Part shown: piece by piece, positions 35,818 to 47,430 of the stretch
Numbering within the stretch: the first letter of the stretch is position 1
How the letters are laid out: each line of letters begins with the position of its first letter
From: Epichloe hybrida
Lineage: Eukaryota; Ascomycota; Sordariomycetes; Hypocreales; Clavicipitaceae
DNA length: 64,000 bases
Assembly (NCBI GenBank): GCA_019022495.1
Contig: JAFEKR010000023.1
Location: 868,001 to 932,000 of the forward strand
Reading direction: 5' to 3'
The notes under the pieces: model-generated
The model's database searches: none
Seen by the model: only the letters and a program-made list of their open reading frames with translations
Told to the model about the DNA's origin: nothing
Position numbers and translations under genes: made by a program

Positions 35818-36270
35818 ATGTCTTTCCTCACAGAACGCACCGTGCGAGCTGCCCTGCCCATGTGCAGAAGCATTGCGGTCCAGGCTCCCCGAGCATTCAG
35901 CACGTCACCTGCGTTGAGAAAAAATCCCGTGGAGAGCGTCAAGGACGGACTGAAGACGGTCGATCGAGCCGTCACTGATAACGTTGTCCTTCCGGGACTC
36001 GAGGCTGCTGGTATGTCTTGACTCATTGTGTCGAACTGGGACGAGGTTGTCTTGGATGACGTGTACTGACGTGCTTTCACAGCTTCTGCCGGAAACAAAG
36101 TCAAAGAGGGTGCCGAGACCGTCACCAAAGGCAACAAGGGCAAGGTCGAGGAACTGAAAGGTCAAGTGCAGGGCGAAGCCGAGGTGCTGAAGGGTCAGGC
36201 CAAGGGTGCTGCGGCCGCGGCACAAGGCAAGGCGAAGGGTGCGGCTGAGGACTTGAAGAATAAGTTGTAG
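35818..36270 (+). CDS. Small LEA-like mitochondrial protein
   Basis: Two exons, 35818-36010 and 36083-36270, encode 126 residues. The 72-nt intron starts GTATGT, has an ACTGAC branch motif and ends TTTCACAG. The N-terminus (about 1-35, RAALPMCRSIAVQAPRAFST) is an arginine-rich, acid-free mitochondrial targeting peptide. The rest is highly charged, lysine/alanine/glycine-rich and built of degenerate 11-residue-like motifs such as VEELKGQVQGEAEVLKGQAK. That pattern is typical of LEA or CsbD-like stress proteins, which are amphipathic and mostly unfolded in water. A role in desiccation or oxidative stress protection of mitochondria is inferred only. The ATF/CREB-like palindrome upstream fits stress control. 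Confidence 0.75.
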
Positions 36271-36759
36271 AATCTGTATGCGGGAAACTCTTGATGTTGT
36301 CGAGATACAAGTGCTGTTCTCGATGGAGTTTGGTGTTTGTACGATGAAAGTGTAATGCATCTATCCACGTAGCGTGTGGGAATATAACAAATACTATACA
36401 TCATCATTGTCCCGTGGCGGCGTGGCCACTGCCGGTGACAGCCTAGACACTGTTCATGAGGTCTTTTTATTTATATAACCCCGCGTAAAACACTTGGGGG
36501 CTGCCCTCTTTCATCCTCCATACTTGCTTGTCCGCGATCCGAGTGAATTGACTGGGATAGAGGGAGTGGGGGGGGGGTTGCTTTCCCTCGACAAGGCCAA
36601 AAATGAAGTGTCCCCGCTTCCCCCAAGAGTGACGGCGACTTTTCACCATTCGCCACATCATCACGTTGCGCTTCTCATCAACATCGTAAACGACCTGTTC
36701 ACAATTCACATCCTCGGACCACGCCCTATGCATGTCGGAGGTCTCCTCGATACGACATC
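36271..36759. other. Spacer between LEA-like and J-protein genes
   Basis: Contains the 3'-UTR of the LEA-like gene and the promoter of the J-protein gene. A G run lies near 36568-36577. No supported coding frame other than the downstream gene; the overlapping frame starting at 36494 is a shadow. Confidence 0.55.
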
Positions 36760-37659
36760 ATGTCATCACATCTCTGTAAACATGCCGTTCAAAACTCCAT
36801 CTGCTCCACAGCACCCCCCCACTTCGTCAAGCGCTTCTCATCATCAAGAATCTCCCGCTCGCCTCACGGGCCGGAACCACATCCCGCCAGAGGCAGAGCA
36901 AGATGCTACGCGACGCAACCGCCAAGGACAGAGCCATCAGATCAGGTCCCGCCGTGGCCGCGAGCAACCCACCCGACTCCTTACGAAATCTTGGACACAA
37001 AGCGAGGGGCGCCGTACACCAAACGCCGCTTCTACCAACTAGTCAAGCTGTACCACCCGGATACCCACGATCGACCGACCTCTTCCTTCCCCGCGACCCA
37101 GCAGCTCTCCAACGCAACTCGTCTCGAGAGATACCGTCTCATTGTCGCCGCCAACGATCTACTGAGCGACCCCCAGAAGCGCCGTCTATACGACCACCAC
37201 GGCATCGGCTGGACCGACGACGACCACCGTCCGCGTGATGTCCGCGCAGCCGACAGGGCTTGGAGACATCGGCCCGGAAATGCCTCTCGCAACGCAACGT
37301 GGGAGGACTGGGAGCGCTGGCGGAATGAGAGGGATGGCAACAACAACAACAACAAGTCCAGCGAGCCAATGTACATGAGCAACGGCATGTTTGCCACGCT
37401 CGTGGTATGCATGTGTATGATTGGTGCGCTGGCGCAGATGAACCGCGCCGAAGCAGCAGGCGAGCAATACGTCGACCTTGTGCAACAAAAGGACTGGGCT
37501 ATCGGACAGAAAATGCGCGAGAGCACAGTGGCTGCATCGGGGAGAAGCAAGGACGAGAGGGTGGATAGCTTCTTGCGCGAGAGGGAGAACCTGTCGTTTG
37601 AATTCCAGCCGACCAAATTTGATGCGGCGCCTTCGTCACATCCGAATGGGTCTGGATAG
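36760..37659 (+). CDS. Mitochondrial membrane-anchored J-domain protein
   Basis: This single-exon protein has 299 residues. Its first 50 residues are basic, rich in R, S and H, and look like a mitochondrial targeting peptide ending near ARCYATQ. The J domain (about 73-150) begins TPYEILDTKRGAPYTKRRFY and carries the diagnostic HPD at 99-101, followed by LLSDPQKRRLYDHHGIGW. A single transmembrane segment (MFATLVVCMCMIGALAQM, about 209-226) and a charged tail follow. The J domain would stimulate an Hsp70 ATPase, presumably mitochondrial Ssc1. The layout of targeting peptide, J domain and membrane anchor resembles DNAJC30-type proteins, but I cannot assign orthology. The start at 36760 is the first ATG in frame; a second ATG in another frame at 36782 gives no domain. 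Confidence 0.82.
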   Translation: MSSHLCKHAVQNSICSTAPPHFVKRFSSSRISRSPHGPEPHPARGRARCYATQPPRTEPSDQVPPWPRATHPTPYEILDTKRGAPYTKRRFYQLVKLYHPDTHDRPTSSFPATQQLSNATRLERYRLIVAANDLLSDPQKRRLYDHHGIGWTDDDHRPRDVRAADRAWRHRPGNASRNATWEDWERWRNERDGNNNNNKSSEPMYMSNGMFATLVVCMCMIGALAQMNRAEAAGEQYVDLVQQKDWAIGQKMRESTVAASGRSKDERVDSFLRERENLSFEFQPTKFDAAPSSHPNGSG

Positions 37660-37842
37660 ATGGATGACACGTTGTCGTCTGCATCTGCATTGGTGCATTT
37701 CCATGGCGTCGCGTCTTCACAATCTAAATATCAATTGCTATATTTGAACTTCGTACTCTGCAAGTCCGTCTTTGTGGCGTCAAAATTTCCATCATTAGTC
37801 CGCGTTGGGCTGGGCAGGGCAGGGCTGCGTCATGACTTCTAC

Positions 37843-37878
<36 letters not shown>

Positions 37879-37978
37879 AGAGAATGGGAAAAAGAGGGCG
37901 CGGTAAAGTCATCAGAGGCGTCATCATATCACGTTGACACAATAAGATCAGAATCATGCTTCGCGCAAGTCGTCATGG
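37660..37978. other. Convergent spacer with a 31-base A run
   Basis: A 319-bp gap lies between the convergent J-protein and multi-pass membrane protein genes. It is dominated by 31 consecutive As at 37846-37876. The run is genomic, since coding genes flank it on both sides, and its exact length is unreliable in any assembly. Confidence 0.7.
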
Positions 37979-39901
37979 TCACTGTCCGGCTCTTTTGACG
38001 TCTTCGCCAACACCATCGCTGACACCATCCTCCAAGTCCGTCGCCTCACTCCGCACGTGCCGGGATCTCTGACGAAGATCCAGCTCGGGAGGCACAGGCA
38101 TTCGTCTCTCCCTGCCTGTTCTGACAGTGGCCTCTTCTGCTTCGAGCTCTTCGTCTGCCGATGTGCCGTGGCGCCGGTTAATGACATTGTCGATTCGGAG
38201 GCGTGGAGGGCCAGAGTTCAGTCTCTGCCCATTCTTTGGAGGACCGGCTACATTTAATTGAGCTATGATGAGCGAGAGAGACCAAGGAAAAGAAAAAAAG
38301 AAAAGGGGGGGGGGGGGGAACAACTCCTTACATAGCGCCAAGTCGAACAACTTGACGATGACGGGTCCCCAGACCGTCATGGCAATGATTTGGCCATAGG
38401 ACCACTTGTTCGCCTGGAAGCTATCTGCGCTGATGACGCGCACCAACGATACCAAGTAGAGGACATTAACAACCAGGTATGTGATTTCTAGAATACGCCA
38501 AACCCACTGCTTCAGCCGAATCCACGCCATCCTCAGTCGCCCGCTGCTCGGGGCCCTGCCTAACTTGTACCCGCGGATGCTTAGATGCTTGGTGAGGCGG
38601 TGCGTCCTCAGCGTCCAGCCCAGCTGGTCGAAGACTAGCGCCAGAATGGCCACGGTATTCAGCACCAGAAACACCAACTTGTACAGTAGCGGATGCGGGA
38701 AAAAACTCAACCGCAGGCCCTCGACGCCCTGGGTCGACGCACAATAGCTCCGGGGGCTAGGGTTCCCGCCACATGCCTCGATCTTGTTCTGCTGCTTGAA
38801 CAGGCTGAAGGCGTCCTTGAAGTAGACATTTTGCGTCGTGGCCACAATGGCAAGCAGATACTCGACAAAGAAGCCCAGAAACGTATGCCAGTTGCGTATG
38901 CCCTCGTGGTGAAGACAAATTTGGATCAGGAACATGGGCAGGATCCCGTTCTGGCTCACGTGAAAGGCCACGGCGGCATTGACAATGATCTCGCCCCAAA
39001 ACGTGCCCTCCTGCGAGTTGACGACGATGGCGAGGATGGAGGCAATCTGGATGGCGAAGACGAACCAGCACTGGGCTTCCTGGAACTCGACGAGGTTGGT
39101 GGCGATGGCGATGCTCGTGCGCGACAGGGCGGACGAGTCGCGCCAGATGATGGATTCGATGCGCGTGAGGCGGCGGGTGAGGCCGAGGGAAGACGTACGT
39201 TGCATTTGCTTGGCCTTTTCGTTCTTCTCCTCCGAGTGGCGCACCCAGAGTGTGAAGGCTTTGAGGAAGAGGTAGATGGTACCGGAGAAGGATACCTGGA
39301 GGACGTAGGAGATGAGGACCTGGCACAGGCCTGGGATTTAGCTGGGCATGGACTAATACTGGCGGTGGTTCGAGCATCAATGTGACTCTATGGGTAGAAC
39401 AAGACGGGAAGGATAGGATGGGACAAGACAGAGAGCAGACTGATATAGGATGCAACTGAAGCAAGTATGAAGGAGTACATTCACAATGTATTGACCTCGT
39501 TGTCGCAGAGCCGGACGGGGACTTACACCTGGCCCAAATATATCTGGATTAATCTCAGCCTCCAAGTCGGGACAGAGGTCGTCCATGGCCGCAAAAATGA
39601 GGGTTGCATTCGCATCAGGATTCAACCCCTTGACGGAGTCGTTGCACGGTTTATGCAAGCCATCGGCGCCACACGCACCCTGCGCACACGTCACAAACGC
39701 GCTCAAGACCGGTTTACCATCAAAGGCGGCGAGGGAGCCCGAGCCCATGATGCTGCTGGCATTGCGCTCCGCCTCGTCAGAGACGTAGAACCTGCTCGTC
39801 TCGCGCGTCCAGTACGAGATGGACGACAGGGCGATGCAGTTGAAGCGTTTGATCCGTAAGCGAATGAGTGTATCCCTGCAAGTTGGATTCCCAGGGAACA
39901 T
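37979..39901 (-). CDS. Uncharacterised fungal multi-pass membrane protein
   Basis: Three exons, 39901-39529, 39330-38332 and 38262-37979, encode 551 residues. Intron 1 (198 nt) uses donor G/GTGTAAG and joins EINPDIFGPG to LCQVLISYVLQ. Intron 2 (69 nt) contains 14 Gs in a row on the plus strand (38305-38318) and joins FDLAL to SQLNVAGPPKNG. The N-terminal 120 residues are extracytoplasmic-looking, with paired cysteines (FVTCAQGACGADGLHKPC, DLCPDLE). About seven hydrophobic segments follow, including YVLQVSFSGTIYLFL, FVFAIQIASILAIVV, LVFLVLNTVAILALVF and ITYLVVNVLYLVSLV. The C-terminus is polar and charged. The cysteine-rich head before NPDIFGPG recurs in uncharacterised ascomycete membrane proteins. 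Function is unknown, and the N-terminal start is the least certain part. Confidence 0.72.
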
Positions 39902-40086
39902 TGCCTCACGCGGTTGTGACGGGGTGTGAAGTCATGAATTGAATTGGATTGGATACAAACATACCCTAGACTAGACGTACCTCGGTCCAGTCCAGCCAAC
40001 CACCAACGTGCCGTGCCGCCCCATTGCACAAACCGGTTTACCACCAAACCACCAAACCACCAAACCACCAACCCAACTCAACCACG

Positions 40087-41170
40087 ATGCCTCCCCGCCT
40101 GCGTCTCGCCCCCTTCCTCACCCACCGCCTCTATTCGACGCAGACCGAACCCCTCATCCGCGTCACGAACCTCCCCACCCAATCAACCGGCCACATCCGC
40201 GTCCTCGAGCTCAACCGGCCGAAAGCCCGCAACGCCATCTCCAAGGATCTCCTGGCCGCCCTCCGCGCCCAGGTAGACGACGTCGAGGGACAGTACGGCC
40301 CCGATGGCCGAGAGACGGGCCTGCACTCGTCTGGCGCGCGCGCCCATCTCGGTCCCACGAGGGCCCTGGTCCTCGCCAGCGCGGTGGACGCCTGTTTCTG
40401 CGCGGGGGCAGATTTGAAGGAGCGAAGGGGATTCACGCAAGCCGAGTGAGTTATCCAACCTTCCCCCCTCCCCTGTCCCCGGCTCGCTTGTTCCAAAGGC
40501 CTTCCACGGAGTTGTCGTTTGTGTTCTGTTCCACGGCGGGCGCGCGGGCTGATGAAATGAAAAAAAAAAAAAAAAAATTAAATCCTCCAGGACCGCCGAG
40601 TTCCTGACGGACCTCCGCGGGACCTTCACGGCCCTCTCAGAGCTCCAGATCCCCACCATATCGGCCATCTCCTCCCTCGCTCTCGGCGGCGGCCTCGAAC
40701 TCGCCCTCTCGACGCATTTCCGTGTCCTGTCCTCCAACGCGACCGTTGGCCTGCCCGAGACCCGCCTGGGCATCATCCCCGGCGCGGGAGGCACCGCCCG
40801 CCTGCCCGCCATCATTGGCCTCCCCCGCGCGCGAGACCTGATCCTCACCGGCCGTCGTGTCGCTGCCCCGGAGGCCTACTTCCTCGGCCTGGCTGACCGT
40901 CTGGTCGAGGTGGTATCCCAGGGGGGAGGCCAGCGCGACGCCGACGTTCTCGAGGTGGCGAGGAAGTCGGCTCTGGCGGAAGCTGTTCGTCTGGCGCAGG
41001 AGATTTGTGAGGGCGGCCCCGTGGCTATCCGCGCGGCCTTGCAGGCTGTGGCGTGGGCGAGACAGGACAAGGAGAACGACATGTATGAGCGGGTGGTGGC
41101 TACTGAGGACCGGGACGAGGCTCTCAGGGCGTTCCAGGAGAAGAGGAAGCCTGTGTTCAAGGGTCGGTGA
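40087..41170 (+). CDS. Mitochondrial enoyl-CoA hydratase, probably methylglutaconyl-CoA hydratase
   Basis: Two exons, 40087-40445 and 40591-41170, encode 312 residues. The 145-nt intron contains 18 As in a row (40560-40577) and ends CCTCCAG. An arginine-rich N-terminus (RLRLAPFLTHRLYST) is a mitochondrial targeting peptide. The crotonase fold follows: LNRPKARNAISKDLL, the oxyanion-hole segment FCAGADLKERR, ALGGGLELALSTHFRV and VGLPETRLGIIPGAGGTARL. Both catalytic glutamates of hydratases are present, in GGLELA and in LPETRLG. The C-terminal helix has EDRDEALRAFQEKRKPVFKG. The sequence most resembles the AUH group, which hydrates 3-methylglutaconyl-CoA in leucine breakdown, though a general enoyl-CoA hydratase role cannot be excluded. 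The leader has an ACCACCAA repeat just before the start (about 40040-40072). Confidence 0.88.
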
Positions 41171-41596
41171 AATTCTGAGGAACGAAACCGCATGCCATAC
41201 AATGTGCTTGCTGTCGGAGCAACGTACACTGGAAAAAAAAAATGAAGAAAATAAAGCCCGCCATGTACATACAGCCTTTTTGCTTTGCTTTGGGTATCTA
41301 GAGTAATAGCTAAATGATGGGTAACCATTTTCTTTCATCTTGGACTCATGGTCGTAATGTAATGCTATCATTCATTGAGAATAGCTAGCACATACGAGGA
41401 CGGGCTGCGCGGTGCCCAAGTGTTCTCCAACTAAAAGGCGTCACGTCTCGAACGAACTCTGTCATGTACTAAAAACGCTGCAAGAAATGCCAATATTGCC
41501 AAAATTTATACGGCCGCAAGTGCTTGGTCATGGTCTGCTCTGACTAACCCAGTTTCCCAATCTATGAATGTGCAAAGCAACCAATCTGTGGGGAGT
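41171..41596. other. Convergent spacer between hydratase and UBP2 genes
   Basis: This holds the two 3'-UTRs, with an A run at 41233-41241. No gene is supported. Confidence 0.6.
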
Positions 41597-44500
41597 TCAT
41601 CTGCCGACTTCTGACTTTTCGGCACCTGATTCAGCAGTCGGTGTAATAGTAGTAGCAGTAGCAGTAGCAGTAGTTGTCGTCGTCGTCGTCGTCGCTCCAT
41701 CAGCTCCATGGGCCGCAGCTTCCGCCACGGCGTCCACATCCCCATCCCCGTCGGTTACCATTCCTGACGCCTGTGTGTCCTGTGCCTCTGAAGAAGGTGT
41801 CGCAGGTTGCCGTTTAGGGACATTGACAAAGTCCATCTTGTCTTCGTCTCGCACATAGCATAGGAAATAGGGCTCCCCGCTTGTGCTGAGCGTCTCCAGA
41901 ACCTCTTTCGTGTCCTTGTTCTCCTTGACATCGGCATCATTGTACCATCTCCAAACATTGTCTTCGAAGTCATGAATCCAGACCCAGTAATGACCCGACA
42001 TGAGCTGGCCGCGATGACAAATCACCGCATGCAGGCGATATGGCGTTCCCGTCAGACTCTCTTGGTGCGCTCTGAGTGCCTGTTCCCTTTGCTGTAGCTC
42101 GTTTTCCATCATTTTCCGAATAGCTGCGTCGGTCTCACGGATCCTCAAAGGTTTGGGCTCAATATGCATTTGCGGTTGCGAGTCGGCGTTGGTGGCTGCA
42201 TTGATGACGAGGAAGTCATCATCGACAGGACCGTCAAAGTCCCAGTTCTCTTCAGGTGCAGAAACCATCTCTGCAATCTCGCCGTTGACAATCGCCGTGC
42301 CATTTACGTCTCCATCGGTGGCCTCGTTGTCCACCATCCCTTTTGAATACTTCTCTAGATATGAGATGTAGTCTGGATTGTTGTCGACATTGGCGATTTG
42401 CGCCTTGATATCAGATATACGATCCGAGAGAGCCCAGGCCTCCACACGGCGTCGGAAGACTGGTGAATCATGCGGAGCATCCATGTATCTGTCTAGATAC
42501 AACGTTTCGGGAATGACGACGGCGTTTCCGTTTTTGCTCCCCATCGATTGTGACCGCTGGATAAGAATGTGCAACACGGGAGGCAATGTCTTTATTGCAG
42601 TGTATCTGGACAACTTGCTCTCTTCCAGTATTTGCTGGTCAAAGTTGCGACCCAGAGCATCGTACAGTGAGCATGGTCCATCTGGGGCAGGAAAAGCTGT
42701 GATGGCACGGTCGAAGCTGATCTCGGACTGATACTTCTTCTCATCGAACTTTTTAGTATAATTCACCGTCGTCACAAAAAATGTCTCCATAATCTTTTCA
42801 AGTTGAATACCGGTCTTTTCATCAATAGAAGTCGGTTGAATGGCGGCCTGAAGACGATTGATGATGCTACCCATGACTTCTTCCACGTCCTGTTGATCCG
42901 TGCCAGACGATCTCTTCTGATGCTCGAGAGCGTTGAGAACTTTCTGATCGACGGTTTCGGACTCGGTAGCTGCGTCGACCATGTCCACGTCTTGGGCCTC
43001 TGCACCACCGTTGGCTTGAATAGTGGTCGCGGCATTGTCAACCCTCTCATGTGGGCGATCTGATTGTGCGTCCTCTTGATCCACCAGGGTCCTGGAGCTA
43101 GAAATGCTAGCCGTCTCCGCAGCCTCGTGTACAGAAGTCAACGCAACATTCGTCATTTCAATGTCTTCGATGGGTTTGGAAGGGGGCGCTGGGGAGGGCC
43201 GCACTGGGAGAGGAGGCGGATCGGGCCCCCCTGTGGATGGCTCTGCCGACGAAGGTTTGGGGTTGTTGTGTAGCAGAGTGTGCGTCGACAAGAGCACGGC
43301 GTTCGCTAAGCGTTGCGATGGCTTCGTTGCGGCTTGTCTCGAGGCCATCAGGTTCTCGAAAAGTTCCGACAGTTCCTTGGCAACTAATGATTTGATTAGC
43401 TCGCTGAAGCACACCATCTCGTAATTTCCACTGCAACTTACAGGCTTGGGCTACAACTGCCTCTCCGCGATCCATCTGCATTTTGTTTCCTCCTAGCAGC
43501 CGCGATGTGATACTTTCATCAGTCAACGGCAGTTTGACATGGTCGTAATTAAAAACGATGTCCCTTATGGGCTTGACGGTAAATAGGTATTGCAACAAAC
43601 TATTCAAGTAGCATGTATTTCCGATGTTGTGTAAACCGACTGGCAATGCGAAATTCACCGGTTTGCAGTCGTCACCGGAGCTCTTCTTGAATCCAAACAT
43701 GCCATTTTCTTGTCTAAGTTCCAACGCAGCTTGCTTGAGAGCCGGAGAGTATGTGTGATCCGCGATAGCTTCCAGGGCGTCGAGGTAGACCTGGGTCTCG
43801 TCCTTGCTCTTGCTCGTTTCGAGCTAGGCTTGTTGTAAGTGTCAAGTCGCTTAAATGAGAGTATCGGGCAGATCTTTTTGAGGGCAGAAGAACAGGAGCT
43901 CGGGGGTTGTATTATATTACCTTCTTTTTCGCAGCCTCGCAGACAGCTTGCCACGGACCATCCGCGTTGCTGACTTCGAGGACCGCTCTGCTCGTGTTCG
44001 CGTCGGCCTCCATTAGCAGCTGGGCTTGATACGTATCATCGTTGGAATTTTGCGCAATGACGAGAAGCATTGATCTCGCGGTGGTTGCATCTGCTGGACT
44101 CTGTGCAAGTTTCCGCCTGAAGGCCTGGATTAATAGTTCTGCGCTGTAGTTGTTGGGGGGTCGTAGACCAAGGAAATTGAGCGCTTGCGGTACCAGACCG
44201 TCATCATCGCTGTTTCCAGGCCTATGCGTTTGATTGTCAAACACCGAGGATTGGGTAATGGCATAATCGGAAAGGAGTTCGTCGCCGGTATCATTTGCGA
44301 TGCCCATGATGCTGTCCACCAGAGCCCTTCGACGACTTGGTAACAGTTCCCACTGGCGTTTGTAAGCATTGACTACCGCTTCTCTGGATTGGTTTGGAAG
44401 CACGCCAAGAGTTTTGTACCTTTCCACATCGACCAGGGCGTTCGAAGAAACATTGGGCACTTCCTGACATCCCAGATCCGCGTGGAGCACGGGCGTGATA

Positions 44501-45592
44501 ATGGTAGGTCGTTCTGCTGCCTGAGCCGCCTTGTGAATGAGGCACTGAACCTCGGACCTGACATCCTCCAGGTAAGATCGGTATGTGCCAATCTCAGTGG
44601 CCCCCGAGGGTCCTCCCGCGGGTGGCGGGGGAGACGGAGTGAATGATCCTTCGTCCACTCCGTCTTTGATGTCGGTCTTTTCCGTAAACTCTAGCTGTCG
44701 AAACATGCCAAAACAGCGGGGCCCAAATAGAACGGTAAAGCGTTTGTTCCTCTTTGATATGCTTCTGGCATCCTCGGGAGAAGACTCTAACAAGTCCTTG
44801 AGATATGTGTTGAGGTTCAGTGTGGCCTGACATGCCCAGTCGTCTGTGACGCCCTCATATCGACTTGGGTCCTGCTCTTTAGCAACCCTCAGTTGCTCGC
44901 ATATAGTCTCGCGATCCAACAGCAGTTTGATCCACGACTGGGGCACCCGAGGTTCTGACACTTCAAGTGTGAGCTGAAAGGTACAAGGTGGGGCCGAACA
45001 GACGAAATGTTCTCGAGCCAGAAGGGGATAGTATTTATTGTTTTCTTGTGCTATCTCGGGATCCGACCCTGATCCGACCCAGACTAGATGATGCCACGGG
45101 AACAGGTTATCTCGTAGCGGCCATGATGATTGATTTGGGTGGCATATAGAGTCGCTGTGGGCGGCATCCCAGGTCATCTTGAAGATGAAGTGAAAGTGAC
45201 AATCTAGACAAATCGATGATAATACCCGCGAAGAGCTTGTCGAGAAGCTTTGGTTTCCATTCATCACTAGTTTGTGTGGGTGATGCCAGGTATACGTGCT
45301 GTCAAACTGTGCGTGGCGTGCTCTTTCGAACAAGTCACAAACGGTAAAGTTGTTGTTTAATAACTCGTGTATCCACCGGCTAGGACTGCAGCCTGAAATT
45401 GAGAGCGAGTTAGAGCACCGTATACTAAGTCTAGGGATGGCAGGGCTTACCAGCAACCTCCCTGCCGGGAGCCAAGTTTGACTTCATTGCCGTCATGTTG
45501 TGTTGAACAAAGCCAGTTGGCGACGTGCCCGGCAATGCTGCATACGGGCTTTCGGCTTGGTCCTGAGACCTCGGGTCGTAATAGCTTGTCAT
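41597..45592 (-). CDS. UBP2: Ubiquitin carboxyl-terminal hydrolase, UBP2 type
   Basis: Four exons, 45592-45451, 45392-43921, 43823-43442 and 43383-41597, encode 1260 residues. The introns are 58, 97 and 58 nt with good borders, and all phases agree. The start MTSYYDPRSQDQAES is the first ATG; a second ATG (45499) follows in frame. A long N-terminal region (1-590) includes CLDCHFHF and a DnaJ-like helical linker (ERYKTLGVLPNQSREAV) typical of fungal Ubp2. The catalytic Cys box is GLHNIGNTCYLNSLLQYLF, with Cys at about 609. The His box, CHRGQLMSGHYWVWIHDF, has His at about 1130. Ubp2 removes K63-linked ubiquitin and works with Rsp5 in membrane-protein sorting. The C-terminal tail holds a T/A repeat encoded by GTC/GTA-type triplets. 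Confidence 0.92.
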
Positions 45593-47430
45593 TTCAAGAT
45601 ATTTGTTGGTTGAGGATGCGCTGTTCTGGTATCTTTGTAGAGCTGGAGTTGGTGTGATGGTCGCGATCGCGATGGTCGCAATGACGTCGGGCGAGGATGT
45701 TCCTGGAACCAGTCGAGTTTCGCGACTCGAACGCGGAACTCAATAGCTGAAAGCAGGATCTACCAGAACGACCCAGGCAACCCAAATCAAATTGACTCAA
45801 GTTGATGGCAAGAACCTCGTTCGCGGCCGTGTGCTGTACGCCAGTGATGCCGAATGGCGGCAGTCGAGATATCGAGGCAGCAACAGCATCAAGGAATTAG
45901 AAGTCGGGGAAGCTCCCGGGCATCGTGGTGGCTGTCGTGTCTAGCGATTCATGTGGTCGGTCGTGAGAATGCCAAAAGGCCAAAAGGGCGTCCGCTTCCC
46001 CTCTGAAACTCTGAGACTCTGAAACTAGCGCTGAGCGCCAAGCGCCGAGTCTTGGCACTCGATCAATTCAGGTGCACTGCGTACGTATTACGTACACTAC
46101 TGCCAGCCCTTTCATCCAATAGGAATTAATTGTCAACGTCGAAGCTACCCACCTGTTCAACGGGTGCCAAAATCAACGACATCCCGGATTGACCATATCA
46201 TGAGGGCAAGGCAAGCTCGACATAGGCCAGACAAAATCAAAAGCAATGCTGTAGAAGTATTCCTACCGCTACGAGTACGAAGTTTCTGCAAGGACGTGAT
46301 GACATAAAAGGAAGACTAAAATCACGGAAATCTGACAGTCACGTTGCCCAGCCAAACAAATCGTGCGATAATGCAGGCAGAAACCCAAATAAGACCGAAC
46401 TGGTCATGACAACGAAGCGATACATGTGAAGAATACACACAGAACAGAGCTGTTGAACCTACCCTGAAACACTACTCTGCGTAGTTCGACTCGGCGAATC
46501 GGGCCATCCGGGCACAGTGCAGTGGGCAAGTGTGTGCATGTAGAGGCTGGTAATGGTAGACTGGCAGGCAACTTTCGAGACTTTCAAGCATCTGGTTTGA
46601 TCAACGTCGGGTGACACTGGAAAGGCTCATCGAAGTTCAACGCGCTTGGCGATTAACAAAACAAACGCGTTGAAGCGGCAACCCACGAAGAAGCCGCCGT
46701 CCGGGGAACCGTGTGGCTCGTGAGCTACCAGGCGAACTAGGTTGTCGCCTATCTGACTCACCTAGCTCAAAACGGAAGGAACAGTCTGAAACAAAGCAAC
46801 ATGAAAACTTAAGAACGAAGCTAAAAAAAAATGAAGGTTTTGTTTAGCGAAAGGACACGAAGGTAGATAAGAAGTGTCCGTGTGCCGGTGAACATGTGAG
46901 TTGTAGAAACTTGATTATTTATTCAAAAACGACAAGAGCGCGGCACATATTGCCAAATCAGGCTGTCATGTTCCCAACCCCCCCATATACGCTTAGCACG
47001 GCGCGGTGCAGGTGGTCCGCTCGACAAATCGACGACGACGTCTTGTGAGTGTGAAAGACGCACGACAAACGTACGTAAATTTCACAAGATTCTCTGCTCA
47101 AGGCTGACTCCTCTGTACTTTCACAGTGTTGCTGAAATCATGCATTCGGGAAGAAATGAGCGAAACAAAAAAAAGAACGGCCCTGAGGCCGTCGAGGCCC
47201 TCCTCGGGTCATCGTCAAGCAACTTCCCTCGGGATTCCACCTCTCCCAGCCACAAAATGTCTAACTCTCTTTGAGCTAAGGGCTGGAAAATCTTGAACTT
47301 TAAATTTCTCAGGTATAAAAGCAGATCCTCCCCCCTCCCCTGTCCCCTTCTCTTTTTCCCTCCTGCACACTCACTCACGTACCACTCACGTACACCGACA
47401 AGACATCGAACACAGTCACTTCTAGCCAAA
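45593..47430. other. Intergenic region upstream of the F-box/ankyrin gene
   Basis: About 1.8 kb between two divergently oriented genes. No coding frame is supported. It includes a short inverted repeat GTACGTATTACGTAC (46081-46095) and a clear core promoter at its right end (TATA box at 47314). The left end is the promoter and leader of UBP2. Confidence 0.6.
47314..47320 (+). promoter_or_regulatory. TATA box of the F-box/ankyrin gene
   Basis: TATAAAA lies 111 bp before the ATG at 47431 and is followed by a long C/T-rich stretch (47327-47366), a common fungal start-site context. A strict TATA box suggests regulated rather than constitutive expression. Confidence 0.65.
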
